Below, one piece after another: positions 37,186-45,641 of a stretch of DNA of 64,000 bases. Position 1 is the stretch's first letter; each line of letters opens with the position of its first letter. The notes under the pieces are model-generated. The model had not been told where the DNA came from. It saw only the letters and a program-made list of their open reading frames with translations, and made no database searches. The position numbers and the translations under genes were made by a program. This stretch comes from Rubrivirga sp046845755 (lineage in GTDB: Bacteria; Bacteroidota; Rhodothermia; Rhodothermales; Rubricoccaceae), in contig NZ_CP177357.1 of the NCBI RefSeq assembly GCF_046845755.1, positions 2,294,001 to 2,358,000 on the forward strand, given 5' to 3'.

Positions 37186-40053
37186 CTACGGCAACCAGTA
37201 CGTATGCCAGGGCAGCACGTCGGCCGTCGCGAGCGCGAACGCGGCCTCGACCGACAGCGGCCGGTCGAACAGGTAGCCCTGCCCGAACGCGCACCCGACG
37301 GCCTGGAGCGCGCCCAACTGGTCGGCGTCCTCGATGCCCTCGGCGACGACCGACTTTTCCAAGATGCGCCCGAGGTGGACGACCGTCTCGACCAGCTTGT
37401 GGCTCTGGTCGCGGGCCATCATGTCGGCGACGAACGAGCGGTCGACCTTGACGCAGTCGACGGGCAGGTTGTGCAGCGTCGACAGTGACGAGTAGCCCGT
37501 GCCGAAGTCGTCGAGCGAGAACCCGACGCCGCCGGACTGGAGGCGCCGCAGCGCTGCCGACACGGACTCGGGGTCGTCGACGAGCACCTGCTCGGTGATC
37601 TCGAGCGACAGCGCGCCGGGCCGGATGCCGTGCCGCGCGACGGCCGCCAGCACGTCCTCGGTGAACGCGTCCGTGAGGAGGTCGCGGCCGGAGCAGTTGA
37701 CGTTGAGCTGAAGCGACGGCCGGTTCGCCCCCCGGGCGTCCGCCCACGTCGCGGCGACGCGGCAGGCCTCGACGAGCACCCAGCGGTCGACGGCGGTGAG
37801 TTGGCCGCTCTCTTCGGCGGGCCCCAGAAAGGCGATCGGCGGGAGCAGGCCTAAGTCGGGGTGCTCCCAGCGGACGAGCGCCTCGAAGCCCGTCAGCGCG
37901 CCGTCGGAGAGCCGGACGATGGGCTGGAACAGCAGGCGCAGCTCGTCGCGCTCGACGGCCTGGCGGAGGTCCATCTCGAGCCGCAGCTTGTGCGTGACCT
38001 CGGCGTGGACGGCCTCGCTGTAGATGGCGACGCCCCCGCGCCCCTCGGCTTTGGCCTCGTACATCGCAAGGTCCGCCTCGCCGAGGAGGGCGTCCGGCGT
38101 GTCGTGGTCCGGACGCCCCACGACGACGCCGAGCGAGGCCCCGGCGTAGAGCCTCCGCCCGTCGATGTCGACCGGCGCGGCGAGGTCGTCGATGACGCGG
38201 GCCGCCACGTTCTCGGCGTAGCCGGGCGCGGGCAGGCCGTCGAGGAGCACGGCGAACTCGTCCCCCCCGATGCGTGCAACCATGTCGCCGTCGCGGATCA
38301 CGGCGCGCAGGCGGTCGCCGACCACCTGAAGCAGCCGGTCGCCGGCCGTGTGGCCCAGCGTGTCGTTGACGACCTTGAAGCGGTCGAGGTCGAGAAACAG
38401 CACGGCGAAGCCGTCGCTCAGGTCGTAGCGCGCGATCACCTCTTCGAGGCGGACCGAAAAGAGCGCCCGGTTGGGGAGGTCGGTCAGGGCGTCGTGGTAC
38501 GCCTGGTGATAGAGACGCTCCTCCATCTCGACTCGGTCCGTCACGTCGCGGGACGAGGTCTGCAGCCGGACCACGGCCCCGCTCTCGTCCACGATCGGCT
38601 TGGTGAGGGTCTCGAGCCACACGTACCGCCGGTCGCGGTGGCGGACGCGCACGACCACGCTCACGTCGTCCTCGTTTTGAAGTGCCGGCCGGTGGCTCCC
38701 CGTGCGGACGGCGACGGTATCGTCCGGGTGGATCAGATCGTAGGGGTTGGTTCCGACCAGCTCATCGGGCGCGTAGCCGAGCAGCGTCGTGACCGACGGG
38801 CTGACCCACTCGTAGGTGCCGTCGGGGTTGTGCAAGGCCACCAGGTCCTGCATGTTCTCGGCGAGCAGCCGGTAGCGGGCCTCGCGCGAGCGGAGCCGGC
38901 GGGTCGCCGCGACCCGCTCGGACACGTCGTGGTAGAGCCAGAGGTGGCCGACCTGGCCGTCGCCCAGCGTCACGGGGACGTAGTCCCGCTCGAACGTGCG
39001 GCCGTCGGCGAAGTCCACGGGCTCGGCGAAGACCTGAGCGCCGTCGCGGAGCGTGGCCTCGACGCGCGCTCTGGCGGCCTCGGGCTCGGCAAACATCGGA
39101 AGCGCGCGCTCGAGCGCGGCCACGCAATCCCCGCCGACGAGGGCGTCGGGCGGCGCGTCGATCCCAAAGATCTCGCAGAACCGCTCGTTGGCCAGCAGGA
39201 GCTGGCGGTTCGCATCCTCGAAGATGACGCCGCCCTGGATGTTCTGGATGAGCGTCGTCAGCCGCTGCGCCGTCTCGTCGAGGGCGCGGCGGTCGGCGTG
39301 CCAGTCGGTCAGGTCGCGGACGATCACGAGCACCTCGCCGCGGTCGGGGTCCGGGCTGACGCGCGCCTCGAAGGTCCGCTCGACGCCGTCCGACGTGACC
39401 AGGTCGTACTCGACCTCCTCGGGGTCGCCGGAGTCCAGCGCCCGGCCGATGGCGCCGAGAAAGCGGTCCGCGAGGTCCGGGGGGATCGCGTCGTGGAGGG
39501 TCCGGCCGACGAGCTCGTCGGCGGGCGCCGCGAGCGCGTCGGGGTCCGGGGTGTGGACCTGGAGGTAGCGGCCGTCCCGGTCGAGCCGGAAGAGGAGGTC
39601 GGGCAGGGCCCGGAGCAGGGTGCCCTCCCGGGCCGCCCGCTCGCGGATTTCGGACTCCTGCGCTACGCGGTCGGTCACCTCCTCGACCCAGTACGAGTAG
39701 TGCTCGTCGTCGTCGCCGGCCGGGCTCACGACGGCCTCCAGCCAACGCGTGCCCTCGGGCGTCTCGTGGGGGTACCGAAACCGGACGGGCCCGTCGGCCT
39801 CGGCGCACGCGCGGTAGTGGTGGAGCCAGCGCTCGAGGTGCTCCGGGGGCACGCCGAGGTCGCTCGCGAGCCGGCCCGAGGTGGCGTCCGGCGTCGTCCC
39901 GAAAAAGGCCGCCGCCGCGGGGTTGTCGGCCACGTGCAGGATGTCATCGGCCCGGAGCCCGACGACGCCCATCATCAGCGGGGCCGTCTCGAAGAGATGG
40001 CGGAGCACGTCGGCCGGGACGGGCGGCGGGGCGGGGGCGGAGGGCGTCGGCAC
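37186..40053 (-). CDS. PAS-rich GGDEF-EAL protein (cyclic di-GMP turnover)
   Basis: 955 residues without membrane segments. At least four PAS-like repeats fill the first 510 residues (LFETAPLMMGVVGL; LFRLDRDGRYLQVHTP; IQGGVIFEDANRQLLL; YRLLAENMQDLVALHNPDGT). The GGDEF domain has an intact RIGGDEFAVLL (about 592). The EAL domain has FEALVRWEHPD (about 730), LNVNCSGRDLL, EITEQVL, DDFGTGYSSL, KVDRSFV, VAEGIE and GQGYLF, all residues expected of an active phosphodiesterase. The cytosolic protein would read several ligands. Single gene. Confidence 0.93.
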   Translation of the reverse strand: MPTPSAPAPPPVPADVLRHLFETAPLMMGVVGLRADDILHVADNPAAAAFFGTTPDATSGRLASDLGVPPEHLERWLHHYRACAEADGPVRFRYPHETPEGTRWLEAVVSPAGDDDEHYSYWVEEVTDRVAQESEIRERAAREGTLLRALPDLLFRLDRDGRYLQVHTPDPDALAAPADELVGRTLHDAIPPDLADRFLGAIGRALDSGDPEEVEYDLVTSDGVERTFEARVSPDPDRGEVLVIVRDLTDWHADRRALDETAQRLTTLIQNIQGGVIFEDANRQLLLANERFCEIFGIDAPPDALVGGDCVAALERALPMFAEPEAARARVEATLRDGAQVFAEPVDFADGRTFERDYVPVTLGDGQVGHLWLYHDVSERVAATRRLRSREARYRLLAENMQDLVALHNPDGTYEWVSPSVTTLLGYAPDELVGTNPYDLIHPDDTVAVRTGSHRPALQNEDDVSVVVRVRHRDRRYVWLETLTKPIVDESGAVVRLQTSSRDVTDRVEMEERLYHQAYHDALTDLPNRALFSVRLEEVIARYDLSDGFAVLFLDLDRFKVVNDTLGHTAGDRLLQVVGDRLRAVIRDGDMVARIGGDEFAVLLDGLPAPGYAENVAARVIDDLAAPVDIDGRRLYAGASLGVVVGRPDHDTPDALLGEADLAMYEAKAEGRGGVAIYSEAVHAEVTHKLRLEMDLRQAVERDELRLLFQPIVRLSDGALTGFEALVRWEHPDLGLLPPIAFLGPAEESGQLTAVDRWVLVEACRVAATWADARGANRPSLQLNVNCSGRDLLTDAFTEDVLAAVARHGIRPGALSLEITEQVLVDDPESVSAALRRLQSGGVGFSLDDFGTGYSSLSTLHNLPVDCVKVDRSFVADMMARDQSHKLVETVVHLGRILEKSVVAEGIEDADQLGALQAVGCAFGQGYLFDRPLSVEAAFALATADVLPWHTYWLP

Positions 40054-40115
40054 AGACGTTTCGGGGAGACCCCTCCCCTATCGAAGCGACCCGGACAGGA
40101 TTAAACCCGGCCTGT

Positions 40116-41939
40116 TTAGCGGCCCGTGGCGACCACCCGACCCGCCGACACGCCGCTCGCGCCGCGCACGCGCCACACAAACAGGCCCGCCGACGGCGCC
40201 CGCCACCGCACGACCCGGCGGCCGGACCCGGCGACGGACTCAGAAAACACGACCCGGCCCAGCACATCGACGACCTCGACCCGGACCGGGCCCGGCGCGT
40301 CGACGGCCAGCCGCACGTCCCCCGCCGTCGGGTTCGCGCCGAGCACCTCCGCGCGCAGCGACGACGCCGGGCGCGCGGGCGTGTCGGTCGGGTTCGCCAG
40401 CCCCCCGCCCTCGACCACCTTCACTCGGCGCCGTACCGGGAGGTCGAGCACGCGGTCGACCTGGCCACTCGGCCACCGGACCACGAGCGAATCGACGCGG
40501 AGCGCGGTGCCGAGCCCGAGGTGGACCGGGATCAGGTTGGCGGCGAGGTACTGCGCCCCGTGGTGGCTCCCGGCGTGGACCCGGCCGTCGGCCCACGCGG
40601 CGACCGTCGCGCCCAACCCGTCGCGGTTCGAGGCGGTGCCCTCGAGCTCGACGTCGAGCCACGTCCCCTGGTCGAGGGTGTTGCGGTAGAGGTACGGCGC
40701 CCGTTCGATGTTGGAGACCAGCAGGTCCTGGGCCCCGTCGCCGTCGTAGTCGAAGGCGGCCACGCCGCGGGCCGCTTGCGAGTCGTCGACCCCCATCGCG
40801 CCGTCGACCCGGGCGAAGGCGAGGGGCGTGCCCCCGTCGTTGCGGAAGAGGTAGTTGGTGTCGGTCGACGTCGTGTTGAGGCCGGTGACGACGAAGAGGT
40901 CGTTGTCGCCGTCGTTTTCGAGGTCCACGAACTCCGTCCCCCAACCCCAGCCCGCGATGTCGACGCCCGCCGCCTGGGCGCCGTCGGTAAAGACGCCCGG
41001 CGCGGTCTGCAGGAAGAGCGGGTTGCGCTGGTCGCGCGACGGCGTGGCGACGTTCGTGAGGTAGACGTCGAGCAGGCCGTTGCCGTCGGCGTCGCCGAGC
41101 GCGACGCCCATGCCGTAGTTGTCGTCCTCGAGCCCAAACTCGGCGGTCGCCTCGCGGAACGTCCGGTCGCCGTTGTTGACGTAGAGCCGGTTGGGGCCCG
41201 CGCCGTCGAGCGTGTCGACGTCGGTCGTGAGGTAGAGATCGGTGAGGCCGTCGGCGTTCGCGTCGAAGGGGAGCGCGGCCCACGTCCGGTTCGGCTCGTC
41301 GAGGCCGGCGGCGGCCGAGCGCTCGGCGAAGGTGCCGTCGCCGAGGTTGTCGTAGAGCCGGTTGCGCAAGTCGGCGGCGGGCCCGTAGTCCCACCACCCG
41401 CCGATGTAGAGGTCGAGGTCGCCGTCGTGGTCGTGGTCGAACCAGACGGTCGTGTTCGAGATGTAGCCGCCGCCGGCGTCGGCGCCCGAGACGCCCGCCG
41501 TGTCGGTGACCTCAGTGAAGGTGCCGTCGCCGTCGTTGTGGAACAGCTGGTCCGGCCCGACGTGGCCCAGGAAGAGGTCGGGCCAGCCGTCGTTGTCGTA
41601 GTCGCCCCAGGCGGCGGCGTACTGGAACCCGAACCCGCGCGTGTCCTCGACGGTCGCCGCCGTCCGCGCGGCCAGCCCCGAGGTCAGCGTGACGTCGCGG
41701 AAGGTGCCGTCGCCGTTGTTCGCGAACAGGCGGCTCCACGTCCGCACGTCGCCGGGGTCGTAGGCCGGGCGGGCGACGATGTAGACGTCGAGGTCGCCGT
41801 CGCGGTCGAAGTCGGCCACGGCCACGCCGTTCGTGTTGCTGATCCCCCCGATCCCGGCGTCGAAGGTGGCTTGGACAAAGCCTTGGGCGCTGGCGGCGCT
41901 CGCGGTGAGCGCGAGGACGAGGGCGAGGCGGGCGGTCAT
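40116..41939 (-). CDS. T9SS-exported FG-GAP/UnbV repeat protein
   Basis: 607 residues. A signal peptide (MTARLALVLALTASAASAQG) is followed by about eight VCBS/FG-GAP repeats with calcium-site-like loops (DFDRDGDLDVYI; GDYDNDGWPDLFLGH; DHDHDGDLDLYI; LENDGDNDLFVV). A UnbV/ASPIC-type domain follows (about 470-535: RDGLGATVAAWADGRVHAG, SLVVRWPSGQVDRVLDL). A C-terminal T9SS type A sorting domain covers about 540-607 (GANPTAGDVRLAVDAPG, VVDVLGRVVFSES). The start codon ATG at 41939 overlaps the upstream haloperoxidase stop (ATGA). A surface carbohydrate or adhesin role is likely. Confidence 0.85.
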   Translation of the reverse strand: MTARLALVLALTASAASAQGFVQATFDAGIGGISNTNGVAVADFDRDGDLDVYIVARPAYDPGDVRTWSRLFANNGDGTFRDVTLTSGLAARTAATVEDTRGFGFQYAAAWGDYDNDGWPDLFLGHVGPDQLFHNDGDGTFTEVTDTAGVSGADAGGGYISNTTVWFDHDHDGDLDLYIGGWWDYGPAADLRNRLYDNLGDGTFAERSAAAGLDEPNRTWAALPFDANADGLTDLYLTTDVDTLDGAGPNRLYVNNGDRTFREATAEFGLEDDNYGMGVALGDADGNGLLDVYLTNVATPSRDQRNPLFLQTAPGVFTDGAQAAGVDIAGWGWGTEFVDLENDGDNDLFVVTGLNTTSTDTNYLFRNDGGTPLAFARVDGAMGVDDSQAARGVAAFDYDGDGAQDLLVSNIERAPYLYRNTLDQGTWLDVELEGTASNRDGLGATVAAWADGRVHAGSHHGAQYLAANLIPVHLGLGTALRVDSLVVRWPSGQVDRVLDLPVRRRVKVVEGGGLANPTDTPARPASSLRAEVLGANPTAGDVRLAVDAPGPVRVEVVDVLGRVVFSESVAGSGRRVVRWRAPSAGLFVWRVRGASGVSAGRVVATGR

Positions 41940-44125
41940 CGGACGACGGAGAGCGTGGAGTGGAACACGTCGGCGCCGGCACGGGCGCGGACGACGTAGA
42001 GGCCCGGCGCGAGCCCGTGCGTGTCGAGCGTCGCCGACCCGCCCCGGAGCGCGAGCGTCGCGACGCGGCGGCCCCGCACGTCGAGCACGTCCGCCGCGCC
42101 GTCGGCCGTGCCGAGCCGGACGGCGACCGGGCGCCCAGCGCGGACCGGCGACGGGGACACGGTCAGGGCTGGCGTCAGCGGCGCGGGCTCGGTCGCGACG
42201 GGCCGGCGGCCGGCGAACAGCTCTTCGGCGTAGGCCACGGCGTCGAGGCCGACGTCGATGCCGAGGATCCGGCCCGGCAGGTCGTCGGCGGGCGGGTGGA
42301 TGCCGCCCCAGATCCGCGACAGGCTGCACTGGTCGGCGGCGTCGCGGTACGTCGCCCACTGGAGGGTGATGGTCTCGCTGGGGCCCTCCTCGAAGACGAG
42401 GAACTCGTTGGCAGGCGCTACAAACTCGCCCATCCCGCCCGGGAAAAACGGGTCGCCCGTCGCGCGCGTGAGCACCTCGGCGGCGGCGCGCGAGAACGTC
42501 GAGTGCCCGGAGACGTAGCCCGCGAACGGCGGCGTCACGAACGTCGGCCGCTGGTACGGCCACCACTCGGCGGCGCGCACCCAGCCGACGCCGGCCTCGT
42601 CGACCTCGGGGTCGTCGATGGCGTCCGGCCCGCGCCAGCCCCAGATCTTGAGGTCCCCCACGAACTGGCCGCCGGCGCCCGCGAGCGGGTCGCCGGTCCC
42701 GATCCGCTCGACGACGCCGGCCGTCAGCCCGAGACCGCCGGGGTGGTAGTCGGGCGCGCCCGGCTCGGAGCTCTGGCCGAGCGCCGCGACGGCGCGGATG
42801 GCCGAGACGGGGCGGATGTAGTCGTACCAGCCCTTGAGCCCCCACGCCGTCACGGCCGCGTCGTGGACGGCGCCGCCGAGCGCGAGGTACGTCTTGACGT
42901 CCCATTCGAGGTCGTCGAGGACGGGCCCCTCGCCCGCCCAGCGCTTGACGAGGTCGGGGTGGTCGGAGACGGTGTTGAGCAAGGTGTACCAGTGGCCGGG
43001 CGGCGTCTCAGAGTCGGGCCCGTCGGCCCAGAACTCGGCCAGCACGCGCGTGTAGTCGCCCCGCGCGACGACGTTGGGCGCGTACGGCTGGCCGGTCGCC
43101 GGGTTGACGGCGTGGCCCGTCCCGATGGCCCCTTCGCCCGCGTCGCGGTAGAACTGGCGGACCGCCTCCGGCGTGTCGGGGAAGGAGCGCAGGTCGCCGA
43201 GCGTGGCGGGCGAGATGTCCCACCGTTCACCGTCGGCGGGGTCGAGGTGGCCGGACCACTCGGCGACCAGGCCAAAGCCCCAGAGGTAGTCGGCGGTGCC
43301 CCCGCCGCCGTCGGGCTGCCACAGTGGCGGGCCGCCGGGGGTGCCGTAGAGCGTGTACGCCTGGCCGTCGCGCTCGACAAACGTCCGGCCCGCCGGGTCG
43401 AGCGCGAACGGCCGCACGGCGCCCCACTCGGGCCCCACGAACGCGGGGACGCCGCCGGGAAACTCGTTGCCCGACTGGTCGACGAAGACGTCAAAGCTGA
43501 GCGGTTGCCAGCGGTTGAGGTCCACGATGTCCGGGTTGCCCGGCTCGGCGGGGTCGAGCGGCGGGTTGACGGGTTGGTACCCGAGCGGCTCGTAGCCCAG
43601 CGCCTCGTTCGCGCCGTCGACGCGGCCGTAGGCGATGAGGCAGGCGCCGATCGTGTTGCCGAGCGCGGCCGGCGACCCGCCCTCGGTCGTCGTCACGGCG
43701 GGGTCGTAGCCGAGCTCGGCCATCAGCGCGTCGAACGTCGGGAGCGACAGGATGGCGCCGGGCGAGTTGCGGAAGCGCCACACGAGCAGCCGGTAGGCGG
43801 CGTAGCTCATGGCCTCCTCTCGCGCCGCCTGTCGGTCGGTGGGCGGGTCGGGGCTGGCGTCGCACGCGACGGCGTTGAGCGAGCGGCCCACGAGGTACGG
43901 CGCCGCCGCGTCGTCGTAGGCCGCCCAGGCGTCGTACATCGCGACCGACGCGTGGAAGAGGTTGCGGGCGTGGACGGTCGGCCGCGCGAGGTCGGTGCGG
44001 ATGGCGTCGAGCGTGACCTCGTTCCAGGCCCGCGCGACGCTGTGGTCCTGGGCATCCGCGGCGCCCGCGAGCAGCGCGACGGCGACGGCGGCGAGCGTGC
44101 GCCAGCGAGAAGGTCGGAGAGTCAT
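41936..44125 (-). CDS. vanadium-dependent haloperoxidase-type protein with T9SS tail
   Basis: 729 residues, PAP2/vanadium haloperoxidase superfamily. A signal peptide (WRTLAAVAVALLAGAADAQ) precedes an all-helical domain with WNEVTLDAIRTDLARPTVHARNLFHASVAMYD (shown in parts) near the start, KGWYDYIRPVSAIRAVAALG in the middle, FAGYVSGHSTFSRAAAEVL (SGH acid-base motif, about 510) and RIWGGIHPPADDLPGR (the Arg/His ligand motif, about 590). The C-terminus (about 650-729: PSPVRAGRPVAVRLG, VLDVRGRRVATL, LAPGLYVVRARAG) is a T9SS sorting domain. I chose the ATG at 44125; one at 44134 is also possible. Metal use (vanadate versus phosphatase) is not proven. Confidence 0.82.
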   Translation of the reverse strand: MTLRPSRWRTLAAVAVALLAGAADAQDHSVARAWNEVTLDAIRTDLARPTVHARNLFHASVAMYDAWAAYDDAAAPYLVGRSLNAVACDASPDPPTDRQAAREEAMSYAAYRLLVWRFRNSPGAILSLPTFDALMAELGYDPAVTTTEGGSPAALGNTIGACLIAYGRVDGANEALGYEPLGYQPVNPPLDPAEPGNPDIVDLNRWQPLSFDVFVDQSGNEFPGGVPAFVGPEWGAVRPFALDPAGRTFVERDGQAYTLYGTPGGPPLWQPDGGGGTADYLWGFGLVAEWSGHLDPADGERWDISPATLGDLRSFPDTPEAVRQFYRDAGEGAIGTGHAVNPATGQPYAPNVVARGDYTRVLAEFWADGPDSETPPGHWYTLLNTVSDHPDLVKRWAGEGPVLDDLEWDVKTYLALGGAVHDAAVTAWGLKGWYDYIRPVSAIRAVAALGQSSEPGAPDYHPGGLGLTAGVVERIGTGDPLAGAGGQFVGDLKIWGWRGPDAIDDPEVDEAGVGWVRAAEWWPYQRPTFVTPPFAGYVSGHSTFSRAAAEVLTRATGDPFFPGGMGEFVAPANEFLVFEEGPSETITLQWATYRDAADQCSLSRIWGGIHPPADDLPGRILGIDVGLDAVAYAEELFAGRRPVATEPAPLTPALTVSPSPVRAGRPVAVRLGTADGAADVLDVRGRRVATLALRGGSATLDTHGLAPGLYVVRARAGADVFHSTLSVVR

Positions 44126-44235
44126 CGGGCCCATCGGTGCCAGGGGTGCAGGGCGTGCGCCGGCCCCGGCGGAAGGTACAGGACCCGGGGAAACCACAGG
44201 TTGCCGCACGCCCGGATCGCGCGTGGGCCGTCGGC

Positions 44236-45228
44236 TCACCCTCCCTCCTCCCCCCTCAGCGCGGCGACCACGAGGTCGGGCGCGTCCGCGAAGAGGCCGT
44301 CGACGCCCGCCGCGACGAGCGCCCGCGCCTCGGCGCCCAGGTCGCCGTGCCTCGCCGGGTCGTCGCCGGACCGGAGCGGCGCCGGCAGAAAGCCGTTCTC
44401 GGGCCGCAGCGTCCAGGCGTGTACCGCGAGCCCGGCGGCGTGGGCGTCGGCCACAAGGGCGGTCGGCGCCAGCGTCTCGGGGTCGAGCACCATCGCCTTC
44501 GCCACGCCGATCGCGTCGGCGTAGGTGGCGACCGTCGCGAGCCCGGCGGGCGTCAGCATCTGCTCGTACGTCCGCTCGGGGCGGTCCGCGGGCACGGCGC
44601 CGGGCATCGCGAGCTGCACCAGCCGGAGGCGCGTCATCCCCCGCAGCAGCTCCAGATTTCCGACCTCGAACGACTGGATCCAGACGGGCGCCTCGCGAGC
44701 GAGGTACCGCGAGGCGTGGAGCGCGGCCACGAGCGGCGTCTCGAGCGGGAGCCCGATCCGGCGGAAGTGCGTCGGGTGCTTGGTCTCGGGGTAGAGCCCG
44801 ACCGGGCGCCCCCGCTGGCGGCCGAGCGCGCTCGCGAGCGCCAGGACCTCGGCGAACGTCGGGATCTCGAACCGGCCGTCGAGCGCCGCGCTCGCGGGGC
44901 GGAGCGCGGGCAGCCGCTCGACCGCGCGCAGCGTCTTCAGCTCCGCCAGCGTCAAGTCCTCGGTGAACCAGCCCGTCGTCTCGACGCCGTCGATGGTCTT
45001 CGTCGTGCGGCGGTCGGCAAACTCCGGGCGGGCCGCGATGTCGGTCGTCTCGGAAATCTCGTTCTCGTGGCGAGCGACGAGCACGCGGTCGCGCGTCATC
45101 ACCAGGTCCGGCTCGATTACGTCCGCGCCCTGCTCGACCGCCAGCGCGTACGCCTCCAGCGTGTGCTCGGGGCGATACGCGCTGGCGCCCCGATGGGCGA
45201 TGACGAGCACGGGGTCGGGGGCGGTCAC
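44236..45228 (-). CDS. glpQ: glycerophosphodiester phosphodiesterase
   Basis: 330 residues, GDPD TIM barrel. The N-terminus IAHRGASAYRPEHTLEAYAL carries the catalytic HR and Glu (about 12-27). EPDLVMTRDRVLVARHEN supplies the metal Asp/Glu and the second His (about 40-57). FAEVLALASALGR and YPETKHPTHF follow the GlpQ pattern. There is no signal peptide, so the GTG-started form is cytosolic, unless a further upstream start exists. It hydrolyses glycerophosphodiesters to glycerol-3-phosphate and an alcohol. Leftward, alone. Confidence 0.85.
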   Translation of the reverse strand: MTAPDPVLVIAHRGASAYRPEHTLEAYALAVEQGADVIEPDLVMTRDRVLVARHENEISETTDIAARPEFADRRTTKTIDGVETTGWFTEDLTLAELKTLRAVERLPALRPASAALDGRFEIPTFAEVLALASALGRQRGRPVGLYPETKHPTHFRRIGLPLETPLVAALHASRYLAREAPVWIQSFEVGNLELLRGMTRLRLVQLAMPGAVPADRPERTYEQMLTPAGLATVATYADAIGVAKAMVLDPETLAPTALVADAHAAGLAVHAWTLRPENGFLPAPLRSGDDPARHGDLGAEARALVAAGVDGLFADAPDLVVAALRGEEGG

Positions 45229-45318
45229 GGCGGGTCGGAGCGCGGGAGTGCCGCAAGATGCGTCCGGCCGCGCGCTCCGTCTGCCCTGACGGCCTGGGGC
45301 CCTACCTCTGGATACCCT

Positions 45319-45600
45319 TCACAACGCGTCCGTCCGGCGCGTCCTCGCTGGTGGCGTCCAACAGATCAGCCGGGCCCCGCTCGGGAGCTGGACCCCATCG
45401 CGGCCGCGGCCGATGTCGCCCAGCAGGATCGACGTGCGGTCGGTCGCGGGGTCGTAGGCGACGAGGCGTCGCTGGGCGAGCGATCCCCACACGAACGTGC
45501 CGTCCCACACGGGGAACGCGCTGCCCGCCAGCTGGACGAGGCCTGACGGGGCCATGTTGAACTCGGGGCCCCAGGCCTTGAGCGGGGAGCAGGGCGTTGA
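45319..45600 (-). pseudogene. C-terminal remnant of a PQQ-dependent sugar dehydrogenase-like protein
   Basis: In the minus frame, about 75 residues from near 45600 read LKAWGPEFNMAPSGLVQLAG, then FPVWDGTFVWGSLAQRRLVA, then LLGDIGRGRDGVQLPSGARL. This is the C-terminal beta-propeller pattern of the glucose/sorbosone dehydrogenase family (AP-SG, F-P-x-W, G-SL, R-DG). The 5' two thirds are missing: upstream codons are Arg/Pro-rich with no homology, and the 3' end after ARL also departs from the family (ICWTPPARTRRTDAL). It lies between the glpQ and TonB-receptor genes; the stretch 45229-45641 holds nothing else. Confidence 0.65.
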
Positions 45601-45641
45601 GCGGGCGCCAGCCCCAACGGAGGGGTGACCGAGGCCGGAGG

